Positions 41,349-50,807 are shown, counted from the first letter of the stretch. The stretch is DNA of 64,000 bases from DASRAU01 sp036005805 (GCA_036005805.1 DASYQE010000381.1:1-64000); one strand, 5' to 3'. Notes: a model not told the origin generated them from the letters alone. Translations and numbers: made by a program.

Positions 41349-44300
41349 TCAGCGCTTGCCGGAGGACGGGAGCTGGGACTTCATTTCCTTGATCCGGCTG
41401 CCGACTTCGCGATAGGTCGAGTCGACGCCGAAGACTTCGGTGTACATCCGGAGCGCCTGGTCGTACTCCCCCTGCTCCCGGTGCACCTCGGCCATGTCAT
41501 AGCGCAGGCCGACGGCCTGCTGCTCGTCGAGCCCCGGCATGTCGAGCCCGCGCTTGTACCACTTGAGCGCCAGCTCGGGCATGCCCTTGTCGCGGAAGCA
41601 CAGGCCGAGGATGCCGCAGCACTCGAGGGCACGGCCCGGGTCGCGGGCGGCGAACTGGAACTCGCCGATCGCCTCGTCCACCAGCCCCATTTCCTTGTAG
41701 GCAATGCCGAGGTTGTAGTGCGTGTCGAAATCGTCCGAGCCGACCTGCTGCTCCACGCCCTTGCGGAAAGCGGCGAAGATGTCCTCGAAGGTGTGCGCCT
41801 GCCCGTCGAGAGCGTCCTTGGAGGTCGCCTCGCTCTTGACCTGCTCGTCGGCCATCGAGCGATCGAGCTCGCCCGCGAGGTCGAAGAAGTCGCCGGACGC
41901 GTCGGCCACGTGCTTTTCCACCTTGAAGACCGGCCGGACCGGAGCGGCCTTGGGCGCGGCCGGCGGCGCCGGCGCCGCTTTCTTCGCTTCGGCCCTGGCG
42001 GGCGGGTGCGGCTCCCTGCCCTTCGCCGGCGGATGCGCCTTCGGCGCGGCGGGCGGCTCGATCGGGCGGTGCTTGCCGGTGAGGGCCTGCTCCACCTCGA
42101 AGTCCACGTCGTCCTCACCCGCGGCCGGCGGACCGGCGGGCGCCGCGGCCTCCGCCGGAGCTTCGAGACGCCGCATCCGGTCCTCGACCGCTTCGCTGCC
42201 GGGGAAGCGCTTCTGGAGCTGGAAGAGGATCTGCCGCGCCTCGTCCACGAGCCCCTGCTCGATGTAGAAGTCGACCTCGCCGAGCTTCTCGCCGTCCGGC
42301 TCCGCGAGCGCCTCGCGCAGCATGTCGAGATCGTCGGATTCATCGGGCTCGGGCTCGAGCGGCAGAACGGTCTTCGCCGTCGTCGACGCGAAGTCCGGCG
42401 TCGCGGGCTTCGCGCCACGCGCCGCCGATGCCGCCGCGGGTGCGGGCGGCTGGTGCGCCCGGGCCGGGGCGGCAGCCGGCGCCTCCTCCGGAAGATCGAG
42501 ATCGATCTCGAGATCATCATCCAGGTTCAGCGACGGCGCGGGTGGCGGCGGAGGGGCCGCGGCCTTCTTCGGCTTCGCGGCTGCGGCGGCCGGAGCCGCG
42601 GCGGCGGGGACCACCCGCGGGGACGCCGGACGCTCGGCGGCGACGCCCTGTTTCTCCAGCTCGGGGTGGTCGGGATCGATGCGCACCGCTTCGTTGACCA
42701 GGTCGCGGGCCTCGTCGTTCTTGCCCTCGCCGCGGCGGATCTCGGCGAGGGCGAGGCATTCGCGCACGGCGGCGTCGGTGTTCCCCTCGCTCAGCGCCAG
42801 GTCTTTCATGCGCACGTGGGCGGCGTCGTGCTGCGGATATTTCTTCAGGATGGCTCGCAGCTGCTCACGCGCCTTGTCGAGCAGGCCGTACTTGACGAAC
42901 ACCTCCGCCTCGGTGAGGTGCTCGCTGATGAATTCCTCGTCGATCGGCTGGCCGCTCGCGTCGGCGTCCTGGATCTCCTGGATGCGGCTGTTGGGGCCGT
43001 AGTCCGGCTCATCGGACGCGTCCAAGGGCGACAGGTCCACGGCTTTCGGCGCGGCGGGCGGCTCGGCACGCGAGGGCGCCGGCGTTCTGGCCGGGGCCGG
43101 GGCGGGCCGGGCCGGGGCGGCGGCGGGCGCCCGGGGTTCCTCCTCGTCGGCGTCGATCTCGATGACCTCGCCGTCGTCCTCGTCCTCCTCCGCGAGGGAG
43201 ATCTCCGGAAGGGACGTGTCGTCTTCGTCGAGGTTGAAGATCTCGCTCGCCTCCTCGTCCTCGCTCTGGGCGCGCGAGGGCGCCGGAGCGGACGCGGCGG
43301 GCGCCGCATGACGCGGCGGCGCGGCGGCCGTCTCGGGCACCGGGGGCGGAGCGGGAGCGGCGGGCGCCTTGGGCTTCGCCCCGCCTTTCAGCCGCTCCTG
43401 CAGCTCCAGGACGACCGGGTCGCCGGGGCGCAGCACCATCAGGCGCTCCATCGGCCCGCGGGCGCGATCGGCGTGCCCGGAGTCGATCCGCGACGAGACC
43501 AGCCGCTGCAGCGCGTCGAACTCCGAGGCGGCATCCTGCGACTTCGCCGCGAGGTCGGCCAGCTTCTGCAGCGCCTCCGGGTGATCGCCGTGCGCCTGCA
43601 GGAAGACGTCCACCATCGAGGCCGCCTCCGCCGCCTTGCCTCCGGCGGCCAGGCGATCGACGGCCCGATCGATCCAGACGAAGCCCTCCCCCACCCGGCC
43701 GCGCGCCGTGTGGAACCGGCCGACCACCACCAGGGCCTCGAGATCGAGATCGTCGTCGAGCGACTCGCCGTTCAGGCGCTTCAGCGCTTCGTCGGCGTCG
43801 TCCTCGCGTCCCGCGCGGCGCAGCGCTTCGGCCATCAGGACCACGGCGCGGGCGCTCCGGGTCGCGTGCCCGGCGATCTCCTCGGCCGCCTGCACCAGCT
43901 CGGACGGCGCGTGGTCGAGCCGCGTGACCACCGACAGCAGCACCCCCGGCAGCTCGGCGTGCGTCGGACTGAGCTTGATGGCGCGGCGCACCACCGCCAC
44001 CGCCTCGTCGGAGGCGCCGCGCGCGGCGGCGACGCGGGCGACCATCGCGTACTGCAGCGCCGCGTCCTCGTTCTGGTTGTTGCGCGCCAGCAGCTCGGCG
44101 AGCGTCATGCGGCTCTTCACGTCGTCCGGATCGAGGTCGAGCAGCCGTTTGAAGGCCTCGGCGGCGCCCGGCGTCTTGCCGCTCTTGACGTACGCGTCGG
44201 CGATCGCCTTGTACGCGCTCTTCGCCTCGGTCGCGAGTCCCTGCTCGTGGTACAGCGTCGCGAGGCGCTGCTGGCACTCGAGGTTGCTCGGATCGAACTT

Positions 44301-44561
44301 GGAGATCTTCTTGTACATCGCGATCGCCTTGAGGTGGAAGCCGTCCTTGGCGAAGAAGTCCGCGATGCGCATGAACTGCTTGAGGGCGTCCTGGTTCTTG
44401 CCCGCGCGCAGGAGGAGATCCCCGAGCTTGTTCACGAGGTTCATGTCCCGCGGGTTGTCGTCGACGAGCTTCTGGTATTCCTTCACCGCCTCGAGAAGCT
44501 TGCCGGCCCGCACGAGTTTCTCGGCGGCCTGCAGCGTCTTCGCGCGGTCGAGCGCGGGCAT
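41349..44561 (-). CDS. Large TPR scaffold protein with acidic and Pro/Ala-rich linkers
   Basis: The protein has 1070 residues with no signal peptide, so it is cytoplasmic. Residues about 1-400 and the C-terminal 130 are tetratricopeptide repeats (LVRAGKLLEAVKEYQKLV; THYNLGIAYKEMGLVDEAIGEF). Smaller TPR segments sit between long low-complexity linkers of Ala/Pro with Glu/Asp runs (EEDEDDGEVIEIDADEEEP). Such proteins act as scaffolds, often in motility or secretion machines, but nothing here fixes the partner. It starts 3 bases after rnhB and ends the housekeeping operon. Confidence 0.75.
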   Translation of the reverse strand: MPALDRAKTLQAAEKLVRAGKLLEAVKEYQKLVDDNPRDMNLVNKLGDLLLRAGKNQDALKQFMRIADFFAKDGFHLKAIAMYKKISKFDPSNLECQQRLATLYHEQGLATEAKSAYKAIADAYVKSGKTPGAAEAFKRLLDLDPDDVKSRMTLAELLARNNQNEDAALQYAMVARVAAARGASDEAVAVVRRAIKLSPTHAELPGVLLSVVTRLDHAPSELVQAAEEIAGHATRSARAVVLMAEALRRAGREDDADEALKRLNGESLDDDLDLEALVVVGRFHTARGRVGEGFVWIDRAVDRLAAGGKAAEAASMVDVFLQAHGDHPEALQKLADLAAKSQDAASEFDALQRLVSSRIDSGHADRARGPMERLMVLRPGDPVVLELQERLKGGAKPKAPAAPAPPPVPETAAAPPRHAAPAASAPAPSRAQSEDEEASEIFNLDEDDTSLPEISLAEEDEDDGEVIEIDADEEEPRAPAAAPARPAPAPARTPAPSRAEPPAAPKAVDLSPLDASDEPDYGPNSRIQEIQDADASGQPIDEEFISEHLTEAEVFVKYGLLDKAREQLRAILKKYPQHDAAHVRMKDLALSEGNTDAAVRECLALAEIRRGEGKNDEARDLVNEAVRIDPDHPELEKQGVAAERPASPRVVPAAAAPAAAAAKPKKAAAPPPPPAPSLNLDDDLEIDLDLPEEAPAAAPARAHQPPAPAAASAARGAKPATPDFASTTAKTVLPLEPEPDESDDLDMLREALAEPDGEKLGEVDFYIEQGLVDEARQILFQLQKRFPGSEAVEDRMRRLEAPAEAAAPAGPPAAGEDDVDFEVEQALTGKHRPIEPPAAPKAHPPAKGREPHPPARAEAKKAAPAPPAAPKAAPVRPVFKVEKHVADASGDFFDLAGELDRSMADEQVKSEATSKDALDGQAHTFEDIFAAFRKGVEQQVGSDDFDTHYNLGIAYKEMGLVDEAIGEFQFAARDPGRALECCGILGLCFRDKGMPELALKWYKRGLDMPGLDEQQAVGLRYDMAEVHREQGEYDQALRMYTEVFGVDSTYREVGSRIKEMKSQLPSSGKR

Positions 44562-44564
44562 GCC

Positions 44565-45230
44565 TCAGATCTCCTCGGCGGCTTCCTCCGGACGAGGGAA
44601 GGGCAGAGCGGTCAGGTCGTCCGGGTGCCGCACCCCCCGGAATGTAAGGCGGTGAACGGGTGATGCGCCATGTTTTCGAAGAGCTTCCAGATGGGCATCC
44701 GTCCCGTAACCTTTATGTAATGCGAAGCCGTAGGCGGGCCACGACTGGTGCAGGCGGCGCATGAGACCGTCGCGGTGGACCTTGGCGACGATGGAGGCGG
44801 CGGCGATGGGGGCGCAGGTCCGGTCCCCGCCGATCACCCCCTCCTGGGGGATGGGCAGGCCGGGCAGCGTGAGGGCGTCCACGACGACGTAATCGGGCCG
44901 GACCCGGAGCGCCTCGAGGGCCCGGCGCATGGCCAGGAAGGTGGCCCGCAGGATGTTGAGGGCGTCGATCTCCCGCTCGTCGGCCACCCCGATGCCGACG
45001 GCACGGGCCCGCGAGCGCAGGCGCAGGACCAGGCGCTCCCGGTCGGCGGCGGTCAGGAGCTTCGAGTCGCGCAGCCCGCGCACCGGCTGCGCGCCGTCGA
45101 GGATGACCGCGGCGGCCACCACCGGCCCCGCCAGGCATCCCCGCCCGACTTCGTCCACGCCGGCCACGGCGCGGTAGCCCCGCCCGTGGAGGTCCTTCAG
45201 CCGCCGCAGCCCCGCCGCCGGACCGCGCAT
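44565..45230 (-). CDS. rnhB: Ribonuclease HII
   Basis: The protein has 221 residues. It removes ribonucleotides and RNA primers from DNA-RNA hybrids. The motif VAGVDEVGRGCLAGPVVAAA carries the first catalytic Asp-Glu; further acidic residues are in ILDGAQPVRGLRDSK, YVVVDAL and IVAKVHRDGLM. The length is typical. It lies 13 bases after rplS in the usual trmD-rplS-rnhB order. Confidence 0.95.
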   Translation of the reverse strand: MRGPAAGLRRLKDLHGRGYRAVAGVDEVGRGCLAGPVVAAAVILDGAQPVRGLRDSKLLTAADRERLVLRLRSRARAVGIGVADEREIDALNILRATFLAMRRALEALRVRPDYVVVDALTLPGLPIPQEGVIGGDRTCAPIAAASIVAKVHRDGLMRRLHQSWPAYGFALHKGYGTDAHLEALRKHGASPVHRLTFRGVRHPDDLTALPFPRPEEAAEEI

Positions 45231-45243
45231 CGGAACCGACCGG

Positions 45244-45588
45244 TCAGTCTCCCCGCTCGACCAGGCGCGCCGCCTTCCCCTTGCGGGAGCGCAGGTAGTA
45301 GAGCTTGGCGCGGCGCACGCGGCCGTGCTTGGTGACCTCGATCTTGCCGATGACCGGCGAGTAGAGCGGGAAGATCCGCTCCACGCCGATGCCGTCGGAG
45401 ACTTTGCGCACGGTGAACGTGCTGCTGACGCCCCCGCTCTTCATGGCGATGACGAGGCCGTTGAAGATCTGGATGCGGTCTTTCTCCCCCTCGCGCACCT
45501 TCACGTGCACCTTCACCGAGTCCCCGACCCGGAAGGCGGGCGGCTGGGTCTTGATTTCCCTGTCCTCGATCATCTTGATGACGTCCAT
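45244..45588 (-). CDS. rplS: 50S ribosomal protein L19
   Basis: The protein has 114 residues, typical of L19, which sits at the interface of the large and small ribosomal subunits. The conserved stretches FRVGDSVKVHVKVREG, RIQIFNGLVIA, FTVRKVSDGIGVERIFPLYSP and RAKLYYLR are all present. The gene order trmD-rplS-rnhB is the common one. Confidence 0.97.
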   Translation of the reverse strand: MDVIKMIEDREIKTQPPAFRVGDSVKVHVKVREGEKDRIQIFNGLVIAMKSGGVSSTFTVRKVSDGIGVERIFPLYSPVIGKIEVTKHGRVRRAKLYYLRSRKGKAARLVERGD

Positions 45589-45621
45589 GGTTCCCTCGCT
45601 CTCCTTCGTGTTCGAAAAGCC

Positions 45622-46341
45622 TCAGTGTTTCGTTCCGGCGTCGCCGGATCCCTCACGCCCGAGCAGGTCCGGCCGCCTCTCGGCCGTCCTGCGGAGCGCC
45701 TCCTCCCGCCGCCACGCGGCGATCCTCTCGTGGTCCCCCGACAGCAGCACCTCCGGCACCTTGTGGCCGCGGAAATCCGCCGGCCGCGTGTAGTGCGGGT
45801 GATCGAGCGTGCCTCCCCAGAACGAGTCGCGCTGCGGCGCCTCCTCGAACCCCAGGGCCCCGGGCTTCAGGCGCGTCACCGAATCGATCACCGCGAGCGC
45901 CGGGATCTCCCCGCCGGTCAGGACATAGTCGCCGATGGAGATCGTCTCGTCCACCAGGTGCTCCCGCACCCGCTCGTCCACGCCCTTGTAGCGGCCGCAG
46001 AGCAGGATGAGCCGATCGTAGCCGGCGAGCCGGCGAGCCGCCTCCTGGTCGTAGCGCGCCCCCTGCGGGCAGAAGAGCACGGTGCGATCGCGGCCCGGGG
46101 CCACGGGATGATCGCGGCGGATGCCCTCCACCGCGGCGAACAGCGGTCCCGGCATGAGCACCATCCCGTCGCCGCCGCCGAACGGGGCGTCGTCCACCTT
46201 GTGGTGCTTGTCCTCGGTGAAGGCCCTCAGATCGTGCACCCGCACCGTGACGATCCCGGACTCGATGGCGCGCTTCAGGATGCTGAAGCCGAGCGGCCCC
46301 TCGACCATGCCGGGAAAGGCGGTGACGACGTCGATGATCAT
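45622..46341 (-). CDS. trmD: tRNA (guanine37-N1)-methyltransferase
   Basis: The protein has 239 residues. It methylates G37 next to the anticodon of tRNAs to keep reading frame. It starts MIIDVVTAFPGMVEGPL, and the SPOUT knot motif LLCGRYKGVDERVREHLVDE with ISIGDYVLTGGEIPA is intact. The C-terminal domain has LLSGDHERIAAWRREEALRRT. The ATG overlaps the rimM stop by 4 bases (ATGA). The open frame continues far upstream, but only this start gives the conserved N-terminus. Confidence 0.96.
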   Translation of the reverse strand: MIIDVVTAFPGMVEGPLGFSILKRAIESGIVTVRVHDLRAFTEDKHHKVDDAPFGGGDGMVLMPGPLFAAVEGIRRDHPVAPGRDRTVLFCPQGARYDQEAARRLAGYDRLILLCGRYKGVDERVREHLVDETISIGDYVLTGGEIPALAVIDSVTRLKPGALGFEEAPQRDSFWGGTLDHPHYTRPADFRGHKVPEVLLSGDHERIAAWRREEALRRTAERRPDLLGREGSGDAGTKH

Positions 46342-46874
46342 GCGTTCTCCAGCAGCCCCTCGGGAGGATCGACGGTGATCGTCCGGGTGTCGCGATCGAT
46401 GGCGACGCAGATCGACCGCGCGGCCGGCACGAGGATCTCCTCCGCCTCCGGCGCGTCCGGCCGCGGCGCCACGACGAGCAGCGGCGCGGCGGCGCCGGTG
46501 TCGTCCACACGGCGCACCGTGCCGAGGTCGCGCCCGTCGAGCGTGCGCACCTGCATGCCGACGAGCTCGTGGACGTAGAACGAGCCCTCCGGCAGCGCGG
46601 CCAGCCCGTCCTCCGGCAGCAGCAGGTCGAGCCCGACGAGGGCCTCCGCCGCGTTCGGATCGTCGATGCCGCGGAACTTGATCGCCAGCCGCCGGCCGTA
46701 CGTCTGCACCGATTCGATTTCGAGCCGGCGCCCCGGCGGGCCGCCGATGCGCCCGACGATGACCTCGCTCCGCCCGCCGAGCTGGTCGATGCCGCCGGGG
46801 ACGAGGGTCGCGGACAGGCGCCCCCCCGCGCCGCGCAGGCGCAGTCCGGTCGCGACCGCGCACAGCGCGGCCAC
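46338..46874 (-). CDS. rimM: Ribosome maturation factor RimM
   Basis: The protein assists 30S head assembly by binding S19. The two-domain layout fits, with an N-terminal barrel (RSEVIVGRIGGPPGRRLEIESV; RGIDDPNAAEALVGLDLLL) and a PRC-like C-terminal barrel (GSFYVHELVGMQVRTLDG; EEILVPAARSICVAIDRDTRTITV). An ATG at 46934 would add 20 residues overlapping the KH gene without a ribosome-binding site. I chose GTG 46874, 22 bases after the KH stop, giving 178 residues, the usual length. The N-terminal motif is less conserved than in most species. Confidence 0.85.
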   Translation of the reverse strand: MAALCAVATGLRLRGAGGRLSATLVPGGIDQLGGRSEVIVGRIGGPPGRRLEIESVQTYGRRLAIKFRGIDDPNAAEALVGLDLLLPEDGLAALPEGSFYVHELVGMQVRTLDGRDLGTVRRVDDTGAAAPLLVVAPRPDAPEAEEILVPAARSICVAIDRDTRTITVDPPEGLLENA

Positions 46875-46896
46875 GGGCGCCCCGGCGCCCGCCCTC

Positions 46897-47169
46897 TCAC
46901 TCCTCGTCGAGGATCTCAAGCTCGTAAGCCGCATCGTGTTTCTCGGCGGCCGCGTCGAGCAGCGCCCGCATCGCCTGAACCGTGCGTCCCTGACGCCCGA
47001 TCACCCGCCCCATCTCGTCCGGCGCGACGTGCACCTCGAAGATGTCGGCGTCGTCCTCCCGCACCGTGTCCACCTCCACCTCGTCCGGCTTGTCCACCAG
47101 ACGCTGCGTCACCTGCTTCACCCAGCCGGCGATGTCCGGCCGGGCGCTCCTGTTGCCTCGATCGCTCAC
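46897..47169 (-). CDS. KH-domain RNA-binding protein (KhpA-like)
   Basis: The protein has 90 residues with one KH domain; the GxxG loop is in RVIGRQGRTVQAMRALLDAAAE. It sits in its classical place between rpsP and rimM. In other bacteria this protein binds RNA broadly and is linked to cell size or ribosome control. The GTG start overlaps the rpsP stop (GTGA). Confidence 0.88.
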   Translation of the reverse strand: MSDRGNRSARPDIAGWVKQVTQRLVDKPDEVEVDTVREDDADIFEVHVAPDEMGRVIGRQGRTVQAMRALLDAAAEKHDAAYELEILDEE

Positions 47170-47420
47170 GCCGACGCCTGCGCCGTGCGCGCGCGCTCGA
47201 GGATCGACCGGACCGTGTCGGACGCGTGCGCCCCCTTCCGGATCCACTCCTCCGCCTTCGCCACGTCGAGCTTCAGGACCTCGGGGTTCTTGGTCGGATC
47301 GTAGACGCCGAGCTGCGCGGTCACCCGCGAGCCGGGCGTGCGCGCCGACTCCGACACCACGATGCGATAGAAAGGCCGGTTCTTGCTTCCCGCGCGGAAC
47401 AACCGGATGGCCAGCACCAC
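47166..47420 (-). CDS. rpsP: 30S ribosomal protein S16
   Basis: The protein has 84 residues. The conserved N-terminus LAIRLFRAGSKNRPFYRIVV and the later GVYDPTKNPEVLKLD identify S16, an assembly protein of the small subunit body. It starts with GTG-GTG directly after AAGGAGGA, so either codon may be used. It lies 33 bases downstream of ffh. Confidence 0.96.
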   Translation of the reverse strand: MVLAIRLFRAGSKNRPFYRIVVSESARTPGSRVTAQLGVYDPTKNPEVLKLDVAKAEEWIRKGAHASDTVRSILERARTAQASA

Positions 47421-47453
47421 TCCTCCTTCGGGCGCCTCGGCGCCCTGTCTTCT

Positions 47454-48797
47454 CTAGCGTGGAAACGGACGCCCCGAGTTCATGAGGTTGCGGAGGTTCG
47501 GCCTCCGGCCCCCCTGGTTCGCGAGCGCTTTCATCATGCGTTTCATGGTCTTGAACTGCTTCACCAGGCGGTTCACCTCGGCGACCGAGGTGCCCGAGCC
47601 GCGCGCGATGCGCAGCCGGCGCCGGCCGTCGAGGATCTGCGGCGCGCCGCGCTCCTGGGCGGTCATCGACGAGATGATCGCCCGGGAGCGCTTCAGCGCG
47701 CCTTCGTCGATGTCGCCCGCGCCGAGCGCCGCCGCCCCCGGCAGCATGCCGATCACCTGCTTGAGCGATCCCATGCGCTTCATCCGGTCGATCTGGTCGG
47801 CGAGATCGTCGAAGGTCAGCTCGCTGCGCCGCAGCTTGCGGGCGGTCTCGGCCGCCTCCTCGGCGGTGACCACCGCCTCCGCCTTCTCGATGAGGCCGAG
47901 GACGTCGCCCATCCCGAGCAGACGCGACACCAGGCGCGACGGATCGAACGCCTCGAGGTCGGGGAGGTGCTCGCCCATGCCGACGAACTTGATCGGCACC
48001 CCGGTGACGTGCTTGAGCGACAGCGCGGCGCCGCCGCGGGCGTCGCCGTCCGCCTTGGTCAGGATGGCGCCGGTGATCCCGAGCCGGGCGTGGAACGCCG
48101 CGGCCGATCGGACCGCGTCCTGGCCGGTCATGGCGTCGGCGACGTAGAGGATCTCCGCCGGCTTCGTCTGCTCCTTGAGCGCCGTGAGCTCCTGCATCAG
48201 CTCTTCGTCGATGTGCAGCCGGCCCGCGGTGTCGATGAGGATCGGCGACCGGCCGGTGAGGCGCGCCTCGCGCAGCCCCGCCTTCGCCGCGTCGAGGGCG
48301 CTGCCGCCCGGCGGCGCGGTGATCACCGGCACCTCGACCCTCTGCCCCAGGGTCTGGAGCTGATCGACCGCCGCCGGACGCTGCACGTCGGCCGCCACGA
48401 GCAGCGGCGACCGCCCCTTCCCCTTGAGCCACAGGGCCAGCTTGCCGGTGGTGGTCGTTTTCCCCGAGCCCTGCAGCCCGGTCATCAGCACGACCGCGGG
48501 AGGCTGCCCGTCGCGCAGGCGCGCCTCGGTCCCCTGCTCGAGCGTGGCCAGCATCTGGTCACGCACCAGCTTGATGATCTGCTGCCCCGGCGTGAGGCTC
48601 TTGAAGATCTCCTGCTCGGTCGCGCCGGTGCGGACGTTCTCGATGATCGTCTTCACCACGTCCACGTGCACGTCCGCCTCGAGCAGGGCGAGGCGCAGCG
48701 CGCGCAGGCCTTCCTTCAGCTCCGCCTCGGTGAGGTGGCCGTGCCCGCGCAGGGTGCGGAAGACGGTCTGCAGGCGGCCGGTCAGCGCTTCGAACAT
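47454..48797 (-). CDS. ffh: Signal recognition particle protein
   Basis: The protein has 447 residues. It is the GTPase that binds signal sequences of membrane proteins with SRP RNA. The N-domain (MFEALTGRLQTVFRTLRGHG), G-domain P-loop GLQGSGKTTTTGKLA, DTAGRL and TKADGDARGGAAL, and the methionine-rich M-domain (ARGSGTSVAEVNRLV; FKTMKRMMKAL) are all present. The correct ATG is 48797; the longer open frame upstream is antisense-like. No SRP RNA gene is seen in the window. It is 26 bases after ribBA. Confidence 0.96.
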   Translation of the reverse strand: MFEALTGRLQTVFRTLRGHGHLTEAELKEGLRALRLALLEADVHVDVVKTIIENVRTGATEQEIFKSLTPGQQIIKLVRDQMLATLEQGTEARLRDGQPPAVVLMTGLQGSGKTTTTGKLALWLKGKGRSPLLVAADVQRPAAVDQLQTLGQRVEVPVITAPPGGSALDAAKAGLREARLTGRSPILIDTAGRLHIDEELMQELTALKEQTKPAEILYVADAMTGQDAVRSAAAFHARLGITGAILTKADGDARGGAALSLKHVTGVPIKFVGMGEHLPDLEAFDPSRLVSRLLGMGDVLGLIEKAEAVVTAEEAAETARKLRRSELTFDDLADQIDRMKRMGSLKQVIGMLPGAAALGAGDIDEGALKRSRAIISSMTAQERGAPQILDGRRRLRIARGSGTSVAEVNRLVKQFKTMKRMMKALANQGGRRPNLRNLMNSGRPFPR

Positions 48798-48823
48798 GAG
48801 TGTCGGCGGGGCGGTGGCGTCGC

Positions 48824-50194
48824 TCAGACGAGCGACAGCAGGTGGCCCAGCTTCTCCTTCTTCGTCTTGAGGTACTGGCGCGACGTCTCGGTCGGGGCGA
48901 CCTCGAGCGGCACCCGCTCGACGATCTCCAGGCCGTAGCCGCGCAGCGCCGTGAACTTGCCCGGGTTGTTGCTCAGCACCCGGATGCGGCAGCAGCCGAG
49001 GTCGCGCAGGATCTGCGCGCCGATGCCGTAGTCGCGCATGTCGGCCTTGAACCCGAGCTTGTGGTTCGCCTCGACCGTGTCCTTGCCCTCTTCCTGCAGC
49101 TCGTACGCCTTGAGCTTGTTGAGGAGGCCGATGCCGCGGCCCTCCTGGCGCAGGTAGACGATGACGCCCTTCCCCTCGGCGGCGATGATCTCCATCGCCC
49201 GCTGCAGCTGCGGGCCGCAGTCGCAGCGCATCGACCCGAAGACGTCCCCGGTGATGCACTCCGAGTGGACCCGCACCAGCACGCGGTCTTCCGGCGTGAT
49301 GGTGCCGAGGACGAGCGCCAGGTGGGTCTTGTTCTCGATGTCGCTGCGGTAGGCCATGAGGCGGAAGCGCCCGTACTTCGTCGGCAGCCACGGCTGCGCC
49401 ACCCGGCGCACCAGGCGCTCGTGCCGCATGCGGTACGAGATGAGGTCGGCGATGCTGATGCGGCGGATGCCGTGCTGCGCCGAGAATGCCTCGAGGTCGG
49501 ACTGGCGCGCCATGGTGCCGTCCTCGTTCATGATTTCGCAGATGACCCCGGCCGGGTACAGACCCGCCAGCCGCGCCAGGTCGATCGCCGCCTCGGTCTG
49601 ACCCGCCCGCTTCAGCACGCCGCCGTTCGCCGCGCGCAGCGGGAAGGTGTGGCCCGGGCGGGTCAGGTCGGACGGGCGTGTTCTCGGATGGATGGCCGCC
49701 AGGACCGTGCGGGCCCGATCGGCGGCGGAGATCCCGGTCGAGACCTCGTCGCGCGCCTCGATGGAGACGCAGAACGCCGTCCCGTACGGCGAGGTGTTCT
49801 TCTGCACCATGAGCGGGATGTCGAGCTCGCGCAGGCGCTCCTCGGTCATCGGCATGCAGATGAGGCCGCGACCGAAGCGGGCCATGAAGTTGATCGCCTC
49901 GGGCGTCACCTTCTCGGCCGCCATGGTCAGGTCGCCTTCGTTCTCGCGGTCCTCGTCGTCCACGACGATGACGAAGCGCCCGGCCGCGATGTCGGAAATC
50001 GCCTCCTCCACCGTCGCGTAGCCGTCGGCCGGCCGCGGCGTCTCGATCCGTGCCGCCGCGTTCGCCGATCGCGCCGCCCCTCCCGCGGATCGCACCTTCC
50101 CGTCCGCGGATCGCGCCGTCCCGTTCATCGGCCGCGCCGCGACTTGGGCGGAACGCGCCGTCCCGTTTCCTGCCTTCGACCGACGCCGTTTCAC
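48824..50194 (-). CDS. ribBA: Bifunctional 3,4-dihydroxy-2-butanone-4-phosphate synthase / GTP cyclohydrolase II
   Basis: The protein has 456 residues. The N-terminal enzyme makes the four-carbon precursor from ribulose 5-phosphate (VVDDEDRENEGDLTMA; HTFPLRAANGGVLKRAGQTE). The C-terminal enzyme opens GTP, using zinc Cys in GDVFGSMRCDCGPQ and RQEGRGIGLLNK. Together they start riboflavin synthesis. A leader of about 50 residues with degenerate (G/A)-x-ARSA repeats precedes the first domain and has no known role. The GTG overlaps the ribE stop (GTGA). Confidence 0.95.
   Translation of the reverse strand: MKRRRSKAGNGTARSAQVAARPMNGTARSADGKVRSAGGAARSANAAARIETPRPADGYATVEEAISDIAAGRFVIVVDDEDRENEGDLTMAAEKVTPEAINFMARFGRGLICMPMTEERLRELDIPLMVQKNTSPYGTAFCVSIEARDEVSTGISAADRARTVLAAIHPRTRPSDLTRPGHTFPLRAANGGVLKRAGQTEAAIDLARLAGLYPAGVICEIMNEDGTMARQSDLEAFSAQHGIRRISIADLISYRMRHERLVRRVAQPWLPTKYGRFRLMAYRSDIENKTHLALVLGTITPEDRVLVRVHSECITGDVFGSMRCDCGPQLQRAMEIIAAEGKGVIVYLRQEGRGIGLLNKLKAYELQEEGKDTVEANHKLGFKADMRDYGIGAQILRDLGCCRIRVLSNNPGKFTALRGYGLEIVERVPLEVAPTETSRQYLKTKKEKLGHLLSLV
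50048..50164 (-). repeat. Short degenerate repeats in the 5' end of ribBA
   Basis: About five imperfect copies of an 18-24 base unit encode ARSA-type residues (11-49) before the first enzymatic domain. They look like local slippage or duplication within the coding sequence. Confidence 0.5.
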
Positions 50195-50790
50195 GCCGTC
50201 ACCTCCCGCCCCGCCATGGCCGCCACCACGTACCGCCCCACCAGGTCCACCTCGAGGTTCACCGACTCTCCCGCCCGGCGCGCGCCGAGCGTCGTGACGC
50301 GCAGCGTTTCCGGAATGAGCATCACCTCGAAGGCGTCGGAGGCGCGCTGCGCCACCGTGAGGCTCACGCCGTCCAGGGCCACGGCCCCCTGACCCACGAC
50401 GAACGGCGCGAGGGACCCCGGCAGCGCCAGGCGCAGCCGCGCCCCCGTCCCTTCGTCCCGCCGCTCGAGGACGCGCACCACGCCGTCGACGTGCCCCTGC
50501 ACGAGGTGACCGCCGAGCGGGTCTCCGAGGCGCAGCGGGCGCTCGAGATTCACTTCGTCCCCCGGGCGCAGGTCCGCGAGCGTCGTGCGGCGCAGCGTCT
50601 CGTCCCCGAGCGCCGCCTCGAACCAGCCGGCCCCGGACGCGACGACGGTGAGGCAGACGCCGTTCACCGCGACGCTGCCGCCGCGCGCCAGAGGCTCGGA
50701 GAACGGCACGGCGACGCGCACGCGGTGCTCCGCGCCCGCTTCGGCCGCCGCCTCGATTCGACCCCGTCCTTCCACGATTCCCGTGAACAT
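50191..50790 (-). CDS. ribE: Riboflavin synthase, alpha subunit
   Basis: The protein has 199 residues from ATG 50790 (MFTGIVEGRG, the family start, with AGAGGAC upstream); a GTG at 50811 overlapping the ribD stop would add seven residues. It converts two lumazines into riboflavin plus a pyrimidine. The two beta-barrel halves are clear: GGSVAVNGVCLTVV and GQGAVALDGVSLTV, with LGGHLVQGHVDGV between. No lumazine synthase (ribH) gene is visible in the window. Confidence 0.94.
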   Translation of the reverse strand: MFTGIVEGRGRIEAAAEAGAEHRVRVAVPFSEPLARGGSVAVNGVCLTVVASGAGWFEAALGDETLRRTTLADLRPGDEVNLERPLRLGDPLGGHLVQGHVDGVVRVLERRDEGTGARLRLALPGSLAPFVVGQGAVALDGVSLTVAQRASDAFEVMLIPETLRVTTLGARRAGESVNLEVDLVGRYVVAAMAGREVTA

Positions 50791-50807
50791 GTCCTCTCGT
50801 CCCGTGC

